Notes: a model not told the origin generated them from the letters alone. Numbered from the stretch's first letter, positions 42,874 through 52,461 are shown. The stretch is 64,000 nucleotides of DNA from SHLQ01 sp033344795 (GCA_033344795.1 JAWPMS010000001.1:2604001-2668000), one strand, 5' to 3'. Numbers and translations are program-made.

Positions 42874-43771
42874 CGAGTCGCTCCATCGCGTCGAGAAGGA
42901 TGTCGTGGAGAGAGTCTGCCAGTGAGATCTTTGGTTCCCAGCCCGTCTTCAGCGTCAGCTTCTGGTGATCGCCTCGGACCATCGGGGTATCGACGGCGCG
43001 GGTGAGGGTCGGGTCTTGGGTCAACGCGACGTCGACTCCAGACAGGTTGATCAAGGTTTCCGCGATCTCCTGAATCGATCGATCGACCCCGCTGCAAACG
43101 TTGTATACATCACCAGCGTCGCCGAGCTCAGCGAGGAGCCGATACGCCCGAACGACGTCGCGAACGTCGGTGAAATCTCGTCGCACGGTGAGCGAACCCA
43201 CGAGTACTTCCGTTGCGCGATCGCGCGCTGCCCTCGCAATACGTTGTGCGAGTCCTGCGCAGACGAAGTCGGTACGTTGACCCGGCCCCATGTGGTTGAA
43301 CGCACGCACCCGGATGACGTCTTGACCGCGACCGAGGTGACATTGCGACGCGATGGCGTCAGCGGCAACCTTGCTGGCTGCGTACGGGCTGGTGGGTCTC
43401 AGTGGTGTTTCCTCGGTGATCGGCATTCGATCGGGTGGCCAGGAGCCGTAGACCTCCGCGCTGCTCACCGCCAAGACCCGACCGACCCCGGCGTCGAATG
43501 CCGCATCGAGCACATTCTGGGTTCCCTCGACGTTTGTTCGGAGCGTCGAGATCGGGTCGGCCCAAGACGTTGGAACGTGTGCCTGAGCCGCCAGGTGATA
43601 GATCACGTCGGGGGCTGCCGAAGTGATCGCGTGGTGTAGTTCGTCACGGTTGGTGATGTCTGGTGATCCCGTGAGTCGATCGAGGCCGGTCACGCGATCC
43701 CCGGAGTCGACGAGATGGCGCGTCAAGGCACGGCCGACAAACCCGGCAGCGCCGGTGATTAGTGCGTGCAC
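42857..43771 (-). CDS. NAD-dependent sugar epimerase/reductase (GDP-4-keto-6-deoxymannose reductase-like)
   Basis: A 304-residue short-chain dehydrogenase starting at a GTG next to the Rossmann motif ITGAAGFVGRALTRHL. YHLAAQAHVPTSWADP, VSSAEVYGS and PYAASKVAAD (catalytic tyrosine and lysine) follow. The AFNHMGPGQRTDFV segment and DVRDVVRAY are typical of Rmd and GDP-mannose-4,6-dehydratase-like enzymes. It would make a deoxyhexose nucleotide sugar such as GDP-rhamnose; a partner dehydratase is not seen in the window. Upstream and divergent is the large GT2 membrane protein. Confidence 0.85.
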   Translation of the reverse strand: MHALITGAAGFVGRALTRHLVDSGDRVTGLDRLTGSPDITNRDELHHAITSAAPDVIYHLAAQAHVPTSWADPISTLRTNVEGTQNVLDAAFDAGVGRVLAVSSAEVYGSWPPDRMPITEETPLRPTSPYAASKVAADAIASQCHLGRGQDVIRVRAFNHMGPGQRTDFVCAGLAQRIARAARDRATEVLVGSLTVRRDFTDVRDVVRAYRLLAELGDAGDVYNVCSGVDRSIQEIAETLINLSGVDVALTQDPTLTRAVDTPMVRGDHQKLTLKTGWEPKISLADSLHDILLDAMERLDEQPI

Positions 43772-43834
43772 GAACGCGCTGACCTGTTGGGGTGCTGGTC
43801 GAGGGGGTCCACGAACCGATAGCGTAGCGGGGCT

Positions 43835-46800
43835 GTGCAATCGGCCTCCGACTCCTCCGCCGCGGACACGCCCGCACCTCCGACCGTTCGCGTCGTCATA
43901 CCTTCTCGCGACCCCGGCCCCTGGTTCGACAACGTGATCGCTGCCGTCGCAGCCCAGGACTATCCGCAGCTTTCTGTCACCATCGTGCACGGCCAGGACG
44001 AGCGGCCGCTTCTCGAGCGACACGCGTCAGCACTGCCGAATGTGGAGTTCGTGGAATGCTCGAACGACGTTGGCTTCGGAGAGAAGATCAATCTTGTCGC
44101 AGGGTCGACGAGTGAGCAGCTACTCCTCCTCCATCACGACGACGTGGCGATGGAGCCTGGCGCGGTCTCTGCGCTGGTGCGAGAGTGGTTGCGGCGTCGC
44201 AACTCTCGAAACTTGATCGCGGCGAAACTGCTCGATTGGTCGGACCAGCGAAAGCTGATGCCCGCTGGTTTCGACGCTGACCGCTTCGGCGCGACCACAG
44301 CGACGGTGAAACTTGGAGACCTCGACCAGGGGCAGCAAGATCGAATCGTCGACATTTTCGGTTCCTCGACAGCTTGTCTCCTGGTGGAACGAGAGTTTCT
44401 CCTCTCGATCGGTGGATTCGATGCCGCGGTCGATTGGCACGGAGAGGCCCATGATCTGGCCCTCCGCTCCCGTTCGGTCGGCGGCCAGGTGATCATCGCG
44501 GCGGCGGCAACAGCCAGGCATCGGGGCGATTTCGACTCTCGTGGTGGGCCCGATCGGGCGTTTCGCGAACGACGACATCAAATGCGTTCCGCCTTTGGTG
44601 CAGCGCCCGCACGTCAACTCCCCCTCCTCATCTTGGGCTTTGCGGCCCTACACGTCATCGAGTTCATCGTCGCCATCGCTCGACTCGATCTGGCAGACGC
44701 GGCGTCCATCCCTGCGGCGTGGTTGTGGAACATCGGCAAGGCCGGGTCGCTGCGCGGTCGACGTGCGGCAATCACCACGAAGGAGACGTTCTCGGCAGAT
44801 GGCCTCAAGCTCGTTCGACGGCGCGGTTCGATTCGTCTTTCCGAATCGATCGACCGCCGGATCTCCCAGCGCGAGATCGCCACCGAGGCGGGCGAAGCGA
44901 CGATTTCCGTCGTTCGTGCAGCGGGCGGAATCGTGCTCGGTGCACTACTCGTGTTCGGAGCTCGACATCTGCTCACTCGGCCGATTCCGGTGATCGGCGA
45001 GTTCCGAGCATTGCCGGCGGATCTCGGCACCCTCACCGCTGATTGGTGGAGCGGATGGCGGCCCTGGGGCATGGGCAGCGAGGGATTCGCTTCGATGGCG
45101 CTCCCGCTCCTCGACCTCGCTGGTGTCGTCACCCTCGGGTCCGAATCGTTCTTGCGCATGTTGCTGGTGGTCGCCCCAATTCCGATTGGGGTGATCGGTA
45201 TGTGGCGGCTCTTCAGTCGCTCCGGTTCCGACCGTGCCCCGGTGGCTGCAGCGTTCTTGTATGCGGCGTCACCGCTTCCGTACAACGCTGTCGCTGGCGG
45301 TTCGGCCCAAGCGCTCATCCTGTACGCGCTGCTTCCGTGGGTCTTCGCGCAACTCGTGGCAATCACGGGAAGTCAGGCGTTCGGGCCCACTCGCGGCCGA
45401 AACGCGGGCGTTGTCTCGCTGCTCGCGACGCTTGTGGTCGTGGTGGCTTTTTCGCCCTTCGCTGCCGGGGTGATCGCTGTGGTCGTCGTCGGAGTTCTGC
45501 TCGGTTCACTGCTTTCGGGCGACATGCGTGGGGTGCCGGCTCTTTTTGCCGGGGCGGGCGTGGCGATCGGCGGAGCCGTGGTGTTCAACCTGCCGTTCGT
45601 CCTCGGCCTTGGATCGTGGGAGCTGTTTGCCGGAGCGCAAGGGCCAGGGGCGACGGACACCCCACTGTCGACCTTGCTCACCCTCACGACCGGCGCTGTC
45701 GGTTCAAGCGTCCTTGGTTGGGCCGTCTTTGCTCCGGCACTGTTTCCACTGCTGTCAGCCGCTGGTGAGCGCTTCAGCTGGGCGATGCGGGTGTGGGGAG
45801 CAATGCTGCTCACGTGGGCCATCGCATGGGCCGCGGTCCGCGGCTGGCTCCCCGTCGGACTTCCGGTGCTCGAGGTCGTGCTCGGTCCCGCAGCCCTGGG
45901 TTTTGCGATCCTTGCAGGGCTATCGGCAATGGCGATCGACGTCGATCTCGAAGGGGCGAAGCCCCGGAGGCTTCTGCCAGCGGTGGTCGCCGCGGTCGGT
46001 CTCGGTTTGGCGCTCTTCCCGCTCCTCGACGGAAGTTTCTCCGGGAGGTGGGAACTGGCCAGGGTCGACCTCTCGACGACGTACGGGGCGATCGAGGCGC
46101 CACCGGAAGAAGGCACGTATCGAGTGGTGTGGATCGGCGACGCACATGTTCTCGGCGCCGCATCGATCGCGACGGCCAACGATCTTGCCTGGACGTCTTC
46201 CCTGGATGGCGTACCAGACGTTCGAGCACTCTTTGGTGGCCCCGACACGGGCGCCACCGCGGAGCTGACCGACGCAATCTCGGCCGGTCTCGATGGGCGT
46301 ACGTCTCGCCTTGGGCGCGAATTGTCGAAGTTCGGTGTGCGGTACATCGTGGTCATGGATCAGCAGGCGCCCATACCGGAGGTCTCGCGGCGATCGCTGG
46401 TCTCCGATGTTCGCGCCGCGGGACTGAACGGTCAGTTGGACCTCGTTCGAACGGGCGTGGTCAACCCGGCGGTGATCGTCTACCGCAACACTGCGTGGGC
46501 ACCCGTGCACAGTGCGGTGGCCCCTGCGACGCTCGAGCCACTTCAGATCGCCGATCCGGCGCCGGCGGTCGTGACCCGCGACAGCCACGTCGAGTGGTCC
46601 GGTCAGACTCGAGCCGAGCGGTCGTTGTTTGCTTCATGGGAACCCTCGTCGCGTTGGACGCTCGAGATCGACGACAATGCGATGTCTCGAGTCGATGTCG
46701 GCACCGTGGGAATGGGCTTTGACACCTCCTCGGCAGGCGGTGCGACCAACGCTCGTTTCGTGTACAACACGGCTGACTCCCATCGGTTGATCCTTGGTCT

Positions 46801-46906
46801 TCAGGCGGCCGCGTGGGTGGCACTCATTGGTCTTCGCCGCTGGCTTGTTGGTCAGGGGCGTCGCGTGGCACGTCGAGACCTGGCACGATCGGAGCGCGTC
46901 GGATGA
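43835..46906 (+). CDS. GT2 glycosyltransferase fused to a large polytopic membrane region
   Basis: A 1023-residue protein, start GTG. Residues 15-260 are a GT-A domain (VVIPSRDPGPWFDNV, HHDDVAMEPGAV, IGGFDAAVDWHGEAHDLALR). Residues 260-680 then cross the membrane about twelve times, including ARHLLTRPIPVIGEF and a long stretch of hydrophobic helices, followed by an extracellular domain and a last span near the end (about 985-1005). Proteins of this layout sit beside DUF5719 and cofD/cofE in other actinobacteria. It probably exports or elongates a lipid-linked glycan. The DUF5719 gene overlaps it by four bases. Confidence 0.88.
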   Translation: MQSASDSSAADTPAPPTVRVVIPSRDPGPWFDNVIAAVAAQDYPQLSVTIVHGQDERPLLERHASALPNVEFVECSNDVGFGEKINLVAGSTSEQLLLLHHDDVAMEPGAVSALVREWLRRRNSRNLIAAKLLDWSDQRKLMPAGFDADRFGATTATVKLGDLDQGQQDRIVDIFGSSTACLLVEREFLLSIGGFDAAVDWHGEAHDLALRSRSVGGQVIIAAAATARHRGDFDSRGGPDRAFRERRHQMRSAFGAAPARQLPLLILGFAALHVIEFIVAIARLDLADAASIPAAWLWNIGKAGSLRGRRAAITTKETFSADGLKLVRRRGSIRLSESIDRRISQREIATEAGEATISVVRAAGGIVLGALLVFGARHLLTRPIPVIGEFRALPADLGTLTADWWSGWRPWGMGSEGFASMALPLLDLAGVVTLGSESFLRMLLVVAPIPIGVIGMWRLFSRSGSDRAPVAAAFLYAASPLPYNAVAGGSAQALILYALLPWVFAQLVAITGSQAFGPTRGRNAGVVSLLATLVVVVAFSPFAAGVIAVVVVGVLLGSLLSGDMRGVPALFAGAGVAIGGAVVFNLPFVLGLGSWELFAGAQGPGATDTPLSTLLTLTTGAVGSSVLGWAVFAPALFPLLSAAGERFSWAMRVWGAMLLTWAIAWAAVRGWLPVGLPVLEVVLGPAALGFAILAGLSAMAIDVDLEGAKPRRLLPAVVAAVGLGLALFPLLDGSFSGRWELARVDLSTTYGAIEAPPEEGTYRVVWIGDAHVLGAASIATANDLAWTSSLDGVPDVRALFGGPDTGATAELTDAISAGLDGRTSRLGRELSKFGVRYIVVMDQQAPIPEVSRRSLVSDVRAAGLNGQLDLVRTGVVNPAVIVYRNTAWAPVHSAVAPATLEPLQIADPAPAVVTRDSHVEWSGQTRAERSLFASWEPSSRWTLEIDDNAMSRVDVGTVGMGFDTSSAGGATNARFVYNTADSHRLILGLQAAAWVALIGLRRWLVGQGRRVARRDLARSERVG

Positions 46907-48384
46907 ACGCTTTCCGCTTGCCTGGGCTCCTCGTGGTCGTCGGGCTTCTCGTCGGTGCGCTGACCGTCGATCAGTCTCGCGCCGAACCAGAGGTGGTCGT
47001 GCAAGAGATTCGAGTGCCTGGGCCCGCCGTTGCTTCCGACGATGCACGGTCCTCAACGTGGTTCTGCGCGGCGTCCACCTCTACCCAAGACGGACTGGCG
47101 GGCTCCGAAGTTGTGCTCGCGAACACGCTGCTGAGCAATGCGTCTGCGGCGGTGTCGGTCTTCGTCGGCTCCGCGGAACCTCAGGTAGACGCTCCGGTGA
47201 CCGAGCTCACCGTGCCACTTCCCGCATTGTCTCTTACTAGCCTCCGTCTCGCGGATCTGGCCCCCGACAGTGCAGCGGTTTCGATCGCCGTCGAGGTCGA
47301 TGGTGGGGGAGTGGTGGTCGACAAGATCTCTTCCGGGCCAACCGGCGTCGATCGAAGTGCATGTGCGATCGACGGATCACGCGAGTGGGTGATCACCTCG
47401 GGCTCCACGATTCCCGGCTCGCGCCTGCAGCTCGTCGTCTTCAACCCGTTCCCAGATGACGCGGTCGTCGATGTTGACTTCGTCTCCGAGGTCGGCGCTC
47501 GCAGTCCCGAGGATCTCGTCGCACTCCACGTTCCGGCGAAGTCTTCGCGAGTGATCGAGATCGGCGACGTCTTCGCGGCGTCTGAGCGGATCACGACATT
47601 CGTACGCGTGCGATCTGGGCGAGTCGTGGCCGAAGGAATTCAAAGCTTCGATGGCACCGAATCTCCGTTGGGCTTGAGCGTGATCACCGGTGCTCCAGCC
47701 ACGGCCGAGAGCTGGACGTTCCCCGGGATTTCACCCACCGTCGGGCCCGCCCGCCTCATCGTGGTGAACCCAAGTGAGACGAGAGTGCGCGTCGAGGTCG
47801 AGGTGTATCCGGCAGGGGGCGAGCGGTTCGTCGAGCCGTTCGAGGTCGTCCTGCAACCCGGGCAGACCGACGTGGTCGATCTCTCGGGTGCTGGCCGCCT
47901 CGATGGCATCTCCTCGTATTCGGTCGTTGCCAAGTCGCTCGACGGGCCACTGATCGTTGCCGGGCTGGAGCAGCGACCAGAGATTGAAGAACCAGATCCC
48001 TTGGATGCGGTCACTGCGATCGAAGTCGCCGCCCCGTCCACCGGATTCGCATCCTCGGTTGGCCAGGCGGTTGCGGCTCGCTCGCTGTTCACCGTGGTGG
48101 ACGTACCCGAGGATGATCAGCGCTCAGCCCTGCACATCTTCAATCCAGCAGCGGACACGTTCGTCACGATGAAGGCGACAGTTTCCGTCGACGGGGCGAG
48201 TCGCGACCTGCGCCTCGAGGTAGGGCCCCGCCGGACGCTCCGGGTGCCTCTGGCCGACGTGAACACGGGTCAATATGTGATCGAGATAGAGGCATCTGGT
48301 CCGCTGATCGCCGCTCGTGAGATCACCGGGCTGAGCTCGCGGTCGTGGTCGCCGATGCTTCCGGCGTTCAGCACCATCGAGTGA
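46903..48384 (+). CDS. DUF5719-type secreted protein
   Basis: A 493-residue protein with an N-terminal hydrophobic signal or anchor (about 5-22), then repeated beta-rich stretches (LVVFNPFPDDAVVDVDF, LIVVNPSETRVRVEVEVYP, LHIFNPAADTFVTM) spaced at roughly 150 residues, suggesting three or four immunoglobulin-like units. There is no catalytic motif. It is coupled to the GT2 membrane protein (ATGA), as in Streptomyces and Mycobacterium loci; the pair may act together at the cell surface. Confidence 0.88.
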   Translation: MNAFRLPGLLVVVGLLVGALTVDQSRAEPEVVVQEIRVPGPAVASDDARSSTWFCAASTSTQDGLAGSEVVLANTLLSNASAAVSVFVGSAEPQVDAPVTELTVPLPALSLTSLRLADLAPDSAAVSIAVEVDGGGVVVDKISSGPTGVDRSACAIDGSREWVITSGSTIPGSRLQLVVFNPFPDDAVVDVDFVSEVGARSPEDLVALHVPAKSSRVIEIGDVFAASERITTFVRVRSGRVVAEGIQSFDGTESPLGLSVITGAPATAESWTFPGISPTVGPARLIVVNPSETRVRVEVEVYPAGGERFVEPFEVVLQPGQTDVVDLSGAGRLDGISSYSVVAKSLDGPLIVAGLEQRPEIEEPDPLDAVTAIEVAAPSTGFASSVGQAVAARSLFTVVDVPEDDQRSALHIFNPAADTFVTMKATVSVDGASRDLRLEVGPRRTLRVPLADVNTGQYVIEIEASGPLIAAREITGLSSRSWSPMLPAFSTIE

Positions 48385-48392
48385 GTGATGGT

Positions 48393-48818
48393 TTACTCGT
48401 CGACCTGTTCTCGCAGTTCGGCAAGTTTCGCCCAGAGGTCGGCTGAGGTGGGAGGGCCGAGGAACGAGCCTCTGGCCACACCCTTGGCGTCGGCAATGAC
48501 GACGGATGGAACTGCGGTGATGTTGTAGCGCTCGTGAAGCAGCGCGTCAGTGCCAACCTCGACGTTTTGAATCGCGACGACATCGCTCTCGACCAGTTGA
48601 GCCGATGTCCACACCTTCGCGCACGTCTGGCAGGTGGCAGATGTGAACACGGCCACGAGCCATTCGGCGTCGGGGCGCAGGAAATCGCTACGGTCGATCT
48701 GTGCAGGCGTCTTGTGCTCCGTGACGCCGGTTGGGGCATCGGGGGCCTGACGCTGCATGAACCAGCCGACGGCGAGCGCCACTGCAGCGACAGCGGCCAC
48801 AATGATGATCTGGGTCAT
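48393..48818 (-). CDS. Thioredoxin-like protein with N-terminal anchor
   Basis: A 141-residue protein with one membrane helix (about 3-20) and a thioredoxin-like domain with TSATCQTCAKVW (CXXC) and a cis-proline region AVPSVVIADAKG. It lies 15 bases after ftsH, in the same direction. It may reduce or oxidise cysteine pairs outside the membrane; the position of the active site relative to the span suggests the domain faces outward. Its relative in the Mau-like operon is larger. Confidence 0.9.
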   Translation of the reverse strand: MTQIIIVAAVAAVALAVGWFMQRQAPDAPTGVTEHKTPAQIDRSDFLRPDAEWLVAVFTSATCQTCAKVWTSAQLVESDVVAIQNVEVGTDALLHERYNITAVPSVVIADAKGVARGSFLGPPTSADLWAKLAELREQVDE

Positions 48819-48833
48819 GAACGCAGTGTGGAA

Positions 48834-50822
48834 CTACTCGGCGGTTTCGAGATCGGCGTCGGCAGGTGTCTCGACGTCACTCTCGTCCTCGATCCCAGCG
48901 GTGTGCGCATCGTCGGCTTTGAGCGACGTGTCGGTGGGTGGGGTGAGTTCGGCGCCCGAGAGGTTGAGTAGGCGGTAGACCTCGTCGCCGGAGATGCTCT
49001 CGTGTTCCAGCAGTGCGCGTGCGATGAGGTCGAGACCGTTGCGGTACTCGGTGAGGAGTTCGAGACACCGGGCCTCGGCTTCGATGAGTGTGCGACGCAC
49101 CTCTTCGTCAACCAGTCGCGCCGTATCGGGCGAATGGCTCTTCGATTGCATCATGTCCTCACCGAGGAAGACGGGTCCCGAGTCGGACAGCGACATCGGT
49201 CCCACGACCTCGCTCATGCCCCATTCGGTAACCATCCGGCGAGCGATGTTCGTCGCTTGCTGAAGGTCGTTTGCTGCCCCCGATGACGACTCGTTGAAGA
49301 CCAGAGACTCAGCAACACGACCGCCCATGGCCATCACCATCATGGCTTCTGCTTCATCCTTGTCCATCGAGTGACGGTCACCGGTCGGAAGAGTCATCGT
49401 GACGCCGAGCGCCATACCGGTGGGGATGATCGTGACTTTGTGAACCGGGTCGTGGTTGTCTTGCACTGCGGCGCACAACGCATGGCCTGCCTCGTGATAC
49501 GCGGTGCGTTCGAGTTCCTCTTGGGTCTGGACCATCGAGGTTCGTTCGATTCCGAGCATGACCCGGTCTCGGGCTTGTTCGAAGTGGCGCATGCCGATCT
49601 TCGTATCGCCACCACGGACGGCAAACAGCGCGGCCTCGTTCACCAGGTTCGCAAGGTCGGCGCCACTCATGCCTGGGGTGCCTCGAGCGATGATGCTGGT
49701 GTCGACCTCTGCTTCTTTGCGCTTTCCCTTGAGGTGGACCGCGAGAATTTCCTTGCGGTCATCGAGCTCTGGGAGCGGAACCACCACTTGTCGATCGAAT
49801 CGACCTGGACGCATGAGTGCGGGGTCGAGGATGTCGGGACGGTTGGTGGCAGCCATCATGATGATGCCTTCTGCAGCCTCGAAGCCGTCCATCTCGGCGA
49901 GCATCTGGTTGAGCGTTTGCTCTCGCTCATCGTGTCCGCCACCGAGGCCAGCGCCTCGTTTGCGGCCGATCGAATCGATCTCGTCGATGAAGATGATGGC
50001 CGACCCGAGCTTGCGAGCGTTCTCGAACAGATCGCGTACTCGGGAGGCGCCGACGCCTACGAACATCTCCATGAAGTCAGAACCGGTCACCGACATGAAT
50101 GGCACGCCGGCTTCACCGGCGACCGCTCGTGCGATGAGCGTCTTACCTGTTCCCGGAGGGCCGACGAGCAGCATGCCCTTCGGGGTCTTGGCGCCGATCT
50201 CGGAGAAACGATCTGGGCTCTTCAAGAAGTCGACGACTTCTGTGATCTCGCGTTTGACGGCGGCGTACCCGGCCACGTCATCAAACGTCGTGCCCGGCCG
50301 CTCGGTCGTGTAGGTCTTTGCCTTCGAGCGGCCGACGTTCATGATGCCGCCCATCTGGCCTTGTGCCCGACGTTGCATCCAGACGAAGAAACCGATGAGC
50401 AGGCCAACGGGAAGGAGGAAGAACAGAAGCTGGAGAAGTGCGCTCTCTTGTGGCGTCGTGAACTTGACGCCAGCGTCAGGGTTCTCTTCGCTCGCCTGCG
50501 GCACGTTCGAGTTGAGCAGTGCCAGCTCGTCCTCGTACGCGTTGATCGGTCCGTTGGTCGAGTAGACGGTGTCGGTCGAGTCGTTCAAGACGAACGTGAT
50601 GTCGCCAGAGACGTTGTTTCGTTCGACGCTGCGAACCGCGGAGTCCTCGAGGCGCGAGATGTACTCGGTGTACGAAACCTCTTCGCCAGTCGATCGGTCC
50701 GTGTTGAAGATGGCAAGCATGACGAAGATCAAAACGGCAAATACGGCCCACATGGCCCATCGAGATGAGGGCGAGCGCTCCGGACCTGAGGGGGACGGGG
50801 GCTTTGGAGGGGTGGATGCCAT
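48834..50822 (-). CDS. ftsH: ATP-dependent zinc metalloprotease FtsH
   Basis: A 662-residue membrane protease. Two membrane spans (about 22-41 and 130-148) enclose an external domain; the AAA module has Walker A GPPGTGKT at 221-228, Walker B FIDEID and the arginine-finger region RPGRFDR; the protease has HEAGH at 443-447 with the third ligand in the later SGAANDL region. It degrades misfolded membrane and regulatory proteins. The C-terminal 60 residues are acidic and poorly conserved. The start is 50822, and 244 bases with no gene lie upstream. Confidence 0.98.
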   Translation of the reverse strand: MASTPPKPPSPSGPERSPSSRWAMWAVFAVLIFVMLAIFNTDRSTGEEVSYTEYISRLEDSAVRSVERNNVSGDITFVLNDSTDTVYSTNGPINAYEDELALLNSNVPQASEENPDAGVKFTTPQESALLQLLFFLLPVGLLIGFFVWMQRRAQGQMGGIMNVGRSKAKTYTTERPGTTFDDVAGYAAVKREITEVVDFLKSPDRFSEIGAKTPKGMLLVGPPGTGKTLIARAVAGEAGVPFMSVTGSDFMEMFVGVGASRVRDLFENARKLGSAIIFIDEIDSIGRKRGAGLGGGHDEREQTLNQMLAEMDGFEAAEGIIMMAATNRPDILDPALMRPGRFDRQVVVPLPELDDRKEILAVHLKGKRKEAEVDTSIIARGTPGMSGADLANLVNEAALFAVRGGDTKIGMRHFEQARDRVMLGIERTSMVQTQEELERTAYHEAGHALCAAVQDNHDPVHKVTIIPTGMALGVTMTLPTGDRHSMDKDEAEAMMVMAMGGRVAESLVFNESSSGAANDLQQATNIARRMVTEWGMSEVVGPMSLSDSGPVFLGEDMMQSKSHSPDTARLVDEEVRRTLIEAEARCLELLTEYRNGLDLIARALLEHESISGDEVYRLLNLSGAELTPPTDTSLKADDAHTAGIEDESDVETPADADLETAE

Positions 50823-51066
50823 GAAAAATACCCTAGTTGGTTGCCCCTTAAATCGGAGATCGATCCGAGGGTGTTAGCTTTTCAACCAAGATTGCCGGAA
50901 GTAATTCCGCGATTGCGGTCGGTTCGGCGCAAACTCACGCGATCTTTACCTGCGCATCGCTCGCTCGGGTTCGACGTCGCCGCTCTCGCGCGGTTCGCGC
51001 GCTTGTTGCCGCTGTCCGCGCGAACCGTCCGCCCCACTGTCATTGGCGGCAACTATCGTTTCGGCC

Positions 51067-51291
51067 ATGAGCCGAAGTTGCGCCCGACCCACGTGTTCCG
51101 TCTCCGCCGCCGCGACGATGTCGTACGACTACGAGTCGCAGGTCGTCTGGATCGAAGCAATCCATGTCGAGTCGCATCCCATGACGCATGACCTGTGTGC
51201 AGTGCACGCTGATCGTTCGACAGCTCCACAAGGATGGGAACTACGCGACGAGCGTGCACCGCGGGGCATCTATGCCCTGCACGCCAGCTGA
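51067..51291 (+). CDS. DUF3499 small zinc-binding protein
   Basis: The 74-residue product opens MSRSCARPTCSVSAAATMSYDY and contains HDLCAVHADRSTAPQGWELRD: two CX4C/CXXH-type pairs that probably bind zinc, as in actinobacterial DUF3499. The start at 51067 follows from the family N-terminus; an earlier ATG at 51043 is unsupported. In mycobacteria the gene lies between whiB2 and manB, as part of the same neighbourhood as here. Its role is unknown. Confidence 0.85.
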   Translation: MSRSCARPTCSVSAAATMSYDYESQVVWIEAIHVESHPMTHDLCAVHADRSTAPQGWELRDERAPRGIYALHAS

Positions 51292-51358
51292 ACCCGGCCA
51301 TCTCGCCCCTGTGAGTGTCGGCCCGATACTTGCGCTTCCTGCTCTGTAGGATCTCGCC

Positions 51359-52159
51359 GTGAAGGATCGGACCTCTCCTCCAGACGTCGACCAGTCAGGC
51401 AACCCTCAATGGGGAATAGCTGAAGCGCTGCTCGCGTGGCCTGCCGCCGTGATCGTTGGCACGATGGGGTATCTCATCGTGCTGCAAGCTGGTGGGTATT
51501 CGAGCTCGATCCCACAGCGACCGGGCGGACACCTCGGCCGAGCGGTGGCGCAACTGACCGCGGGTGAAGAGCTTCGAGATGACGCGATGCCGCTCGTCTG
51601 GCAGATGTTGCTCCTCGTGCCGGGCTGGATCGTGCTTCTCGGGGTGTGCTGGCTCTTTGCTGGCGTCCTCGGGCATGCGCGCGACGGATGGTCGCTTCGA
51701 GGGAAGGTGAGCGACGTTCCGCTTGGCTTCTTTGGTGGGGCAATCCTGCAGATCCCGATTCTGATCATCGTGTTGATCATCATTCAGGCAATTTTCGGCG
51801 AGATCGAACAGTCGGGTCGTGCGCTGGCATTGATCGACATGGCGGACACCTGGCCGAAGGTCATCGTCCTGATTCTCTTCGTCGGGGTCGGGGCGCCTGT
51901 TGTCGAGGAGTTGTTCTATCGAGGCATCGTGCAGCGTTGGCTGGTCGACACGATTGGGCCGGTGCTGGGAATCGGGATCGCGAGCGTGATCTTTGGGGCG
52001 GTTCATCTCTCGCTGATCGAATTCGCGCCCCTGGCGGTCGTAGGTGCAGTGCTGGGCTACCTGTACTGGCGCACGGGGAGACTGTTGCCCGCAATCGTGG
52101 CGCACATGACGTTCAACATGATCACCCTCGTCAACCTGTTGGTCGCAAGCCGCTCCTGA
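51359..52159 (+). CDS. CPBP-family membrane protease (CAAX-like, ABI domain)
   Basis: A 266-residue protein with about seven membrane spans and the ABI motifs EELFYRGIV (glutamate pair and arginine), FGAVHLSL (histidine) and HMTFN near the end. This family includes Rce1-like glutamate proteases and bacteriocin self-immunity proteins. The starting GTG at 51359 is 67 bases after DUF3499. No precursor peptide lies beside it, so a processing target cannot be given. Confidence 0.92.
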   Translation: MKDRTSPPDVDQSGNPQWGIAEALLAWPAAVIVGTMGYLIVLQAGGYSSSIPQRPGGHLGRAVAQLTAGEELRDDAMPLVWQMLLLVPGWIVLLGVCWLFAGVLGHARDGWSLRGKVSDVPLGFFGGAILQIPILIIVLIIIQAIFGEIEQSGRALALIDMADTWPKVIVLILFVGVGAPVVEELFYRGIVQRWLVDTIGPVLGIGIASVIFGAVHLSLIEFAPLAVVGAVLGYLYWRTGRLLPAIVAHMTFNMITLVNLLVASRS

Positions 52160-52263
52160 TTCTGGGTCACCCGAGCCATTTCGGCTGAGTCGTTCGCGCC
52201 AGTTGACTCATCAGCGCTGCAGCGTCGTCGAATGGGCCGCATTGGCCAGCAAAGGACGACCCG

Positions 52264-52461
52264 ATGAAGCAGACGAGCGTGCAACAGAAGAAGTGCCCGA
52301 AATGTGCGAGGCTCATGGTCGCGCTGACGCTGGACATCGAGAACGAAAAGCGCACGCTTCGCTCCTGTTCGCATTGTGACGTTCGCGAGTGGGAGGCGGT
52401 TGACGGATCGATCAGCCTCGCAGGCGTCTTGGACGAATTGTCAGATTCAGCAAGTCGCTGA
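52264..52461 (+). CDS. Small zinc-ribbon protein
   Basis: A 65-residue protein with CPKCARLM and SCSHCDVREW, two CXXC knuckles separated by about 20 residues, which make a four-cysteine zinc ribbon. AAAGGA lies eight bases before the ATG. It might bind nucleic acid or another protein. It precedes the giant GT-C-like gene by 37 bases on the same strand. I know no name for it. Confidence 0.75.
   Translation: MKQTSVQQKKCPKCARLMVALTLDIENEKRTLRSCSHCDVREWEAVDGSISLAGVLDELSDSASR

Noticed and set aside
49371..50768. 465-codon plus-strand frame opposite ftsH
   Set aside because: Antisense shadow of ftsH; no motif, no ribosome site, and the opposite strand encodes every FtsH signature.
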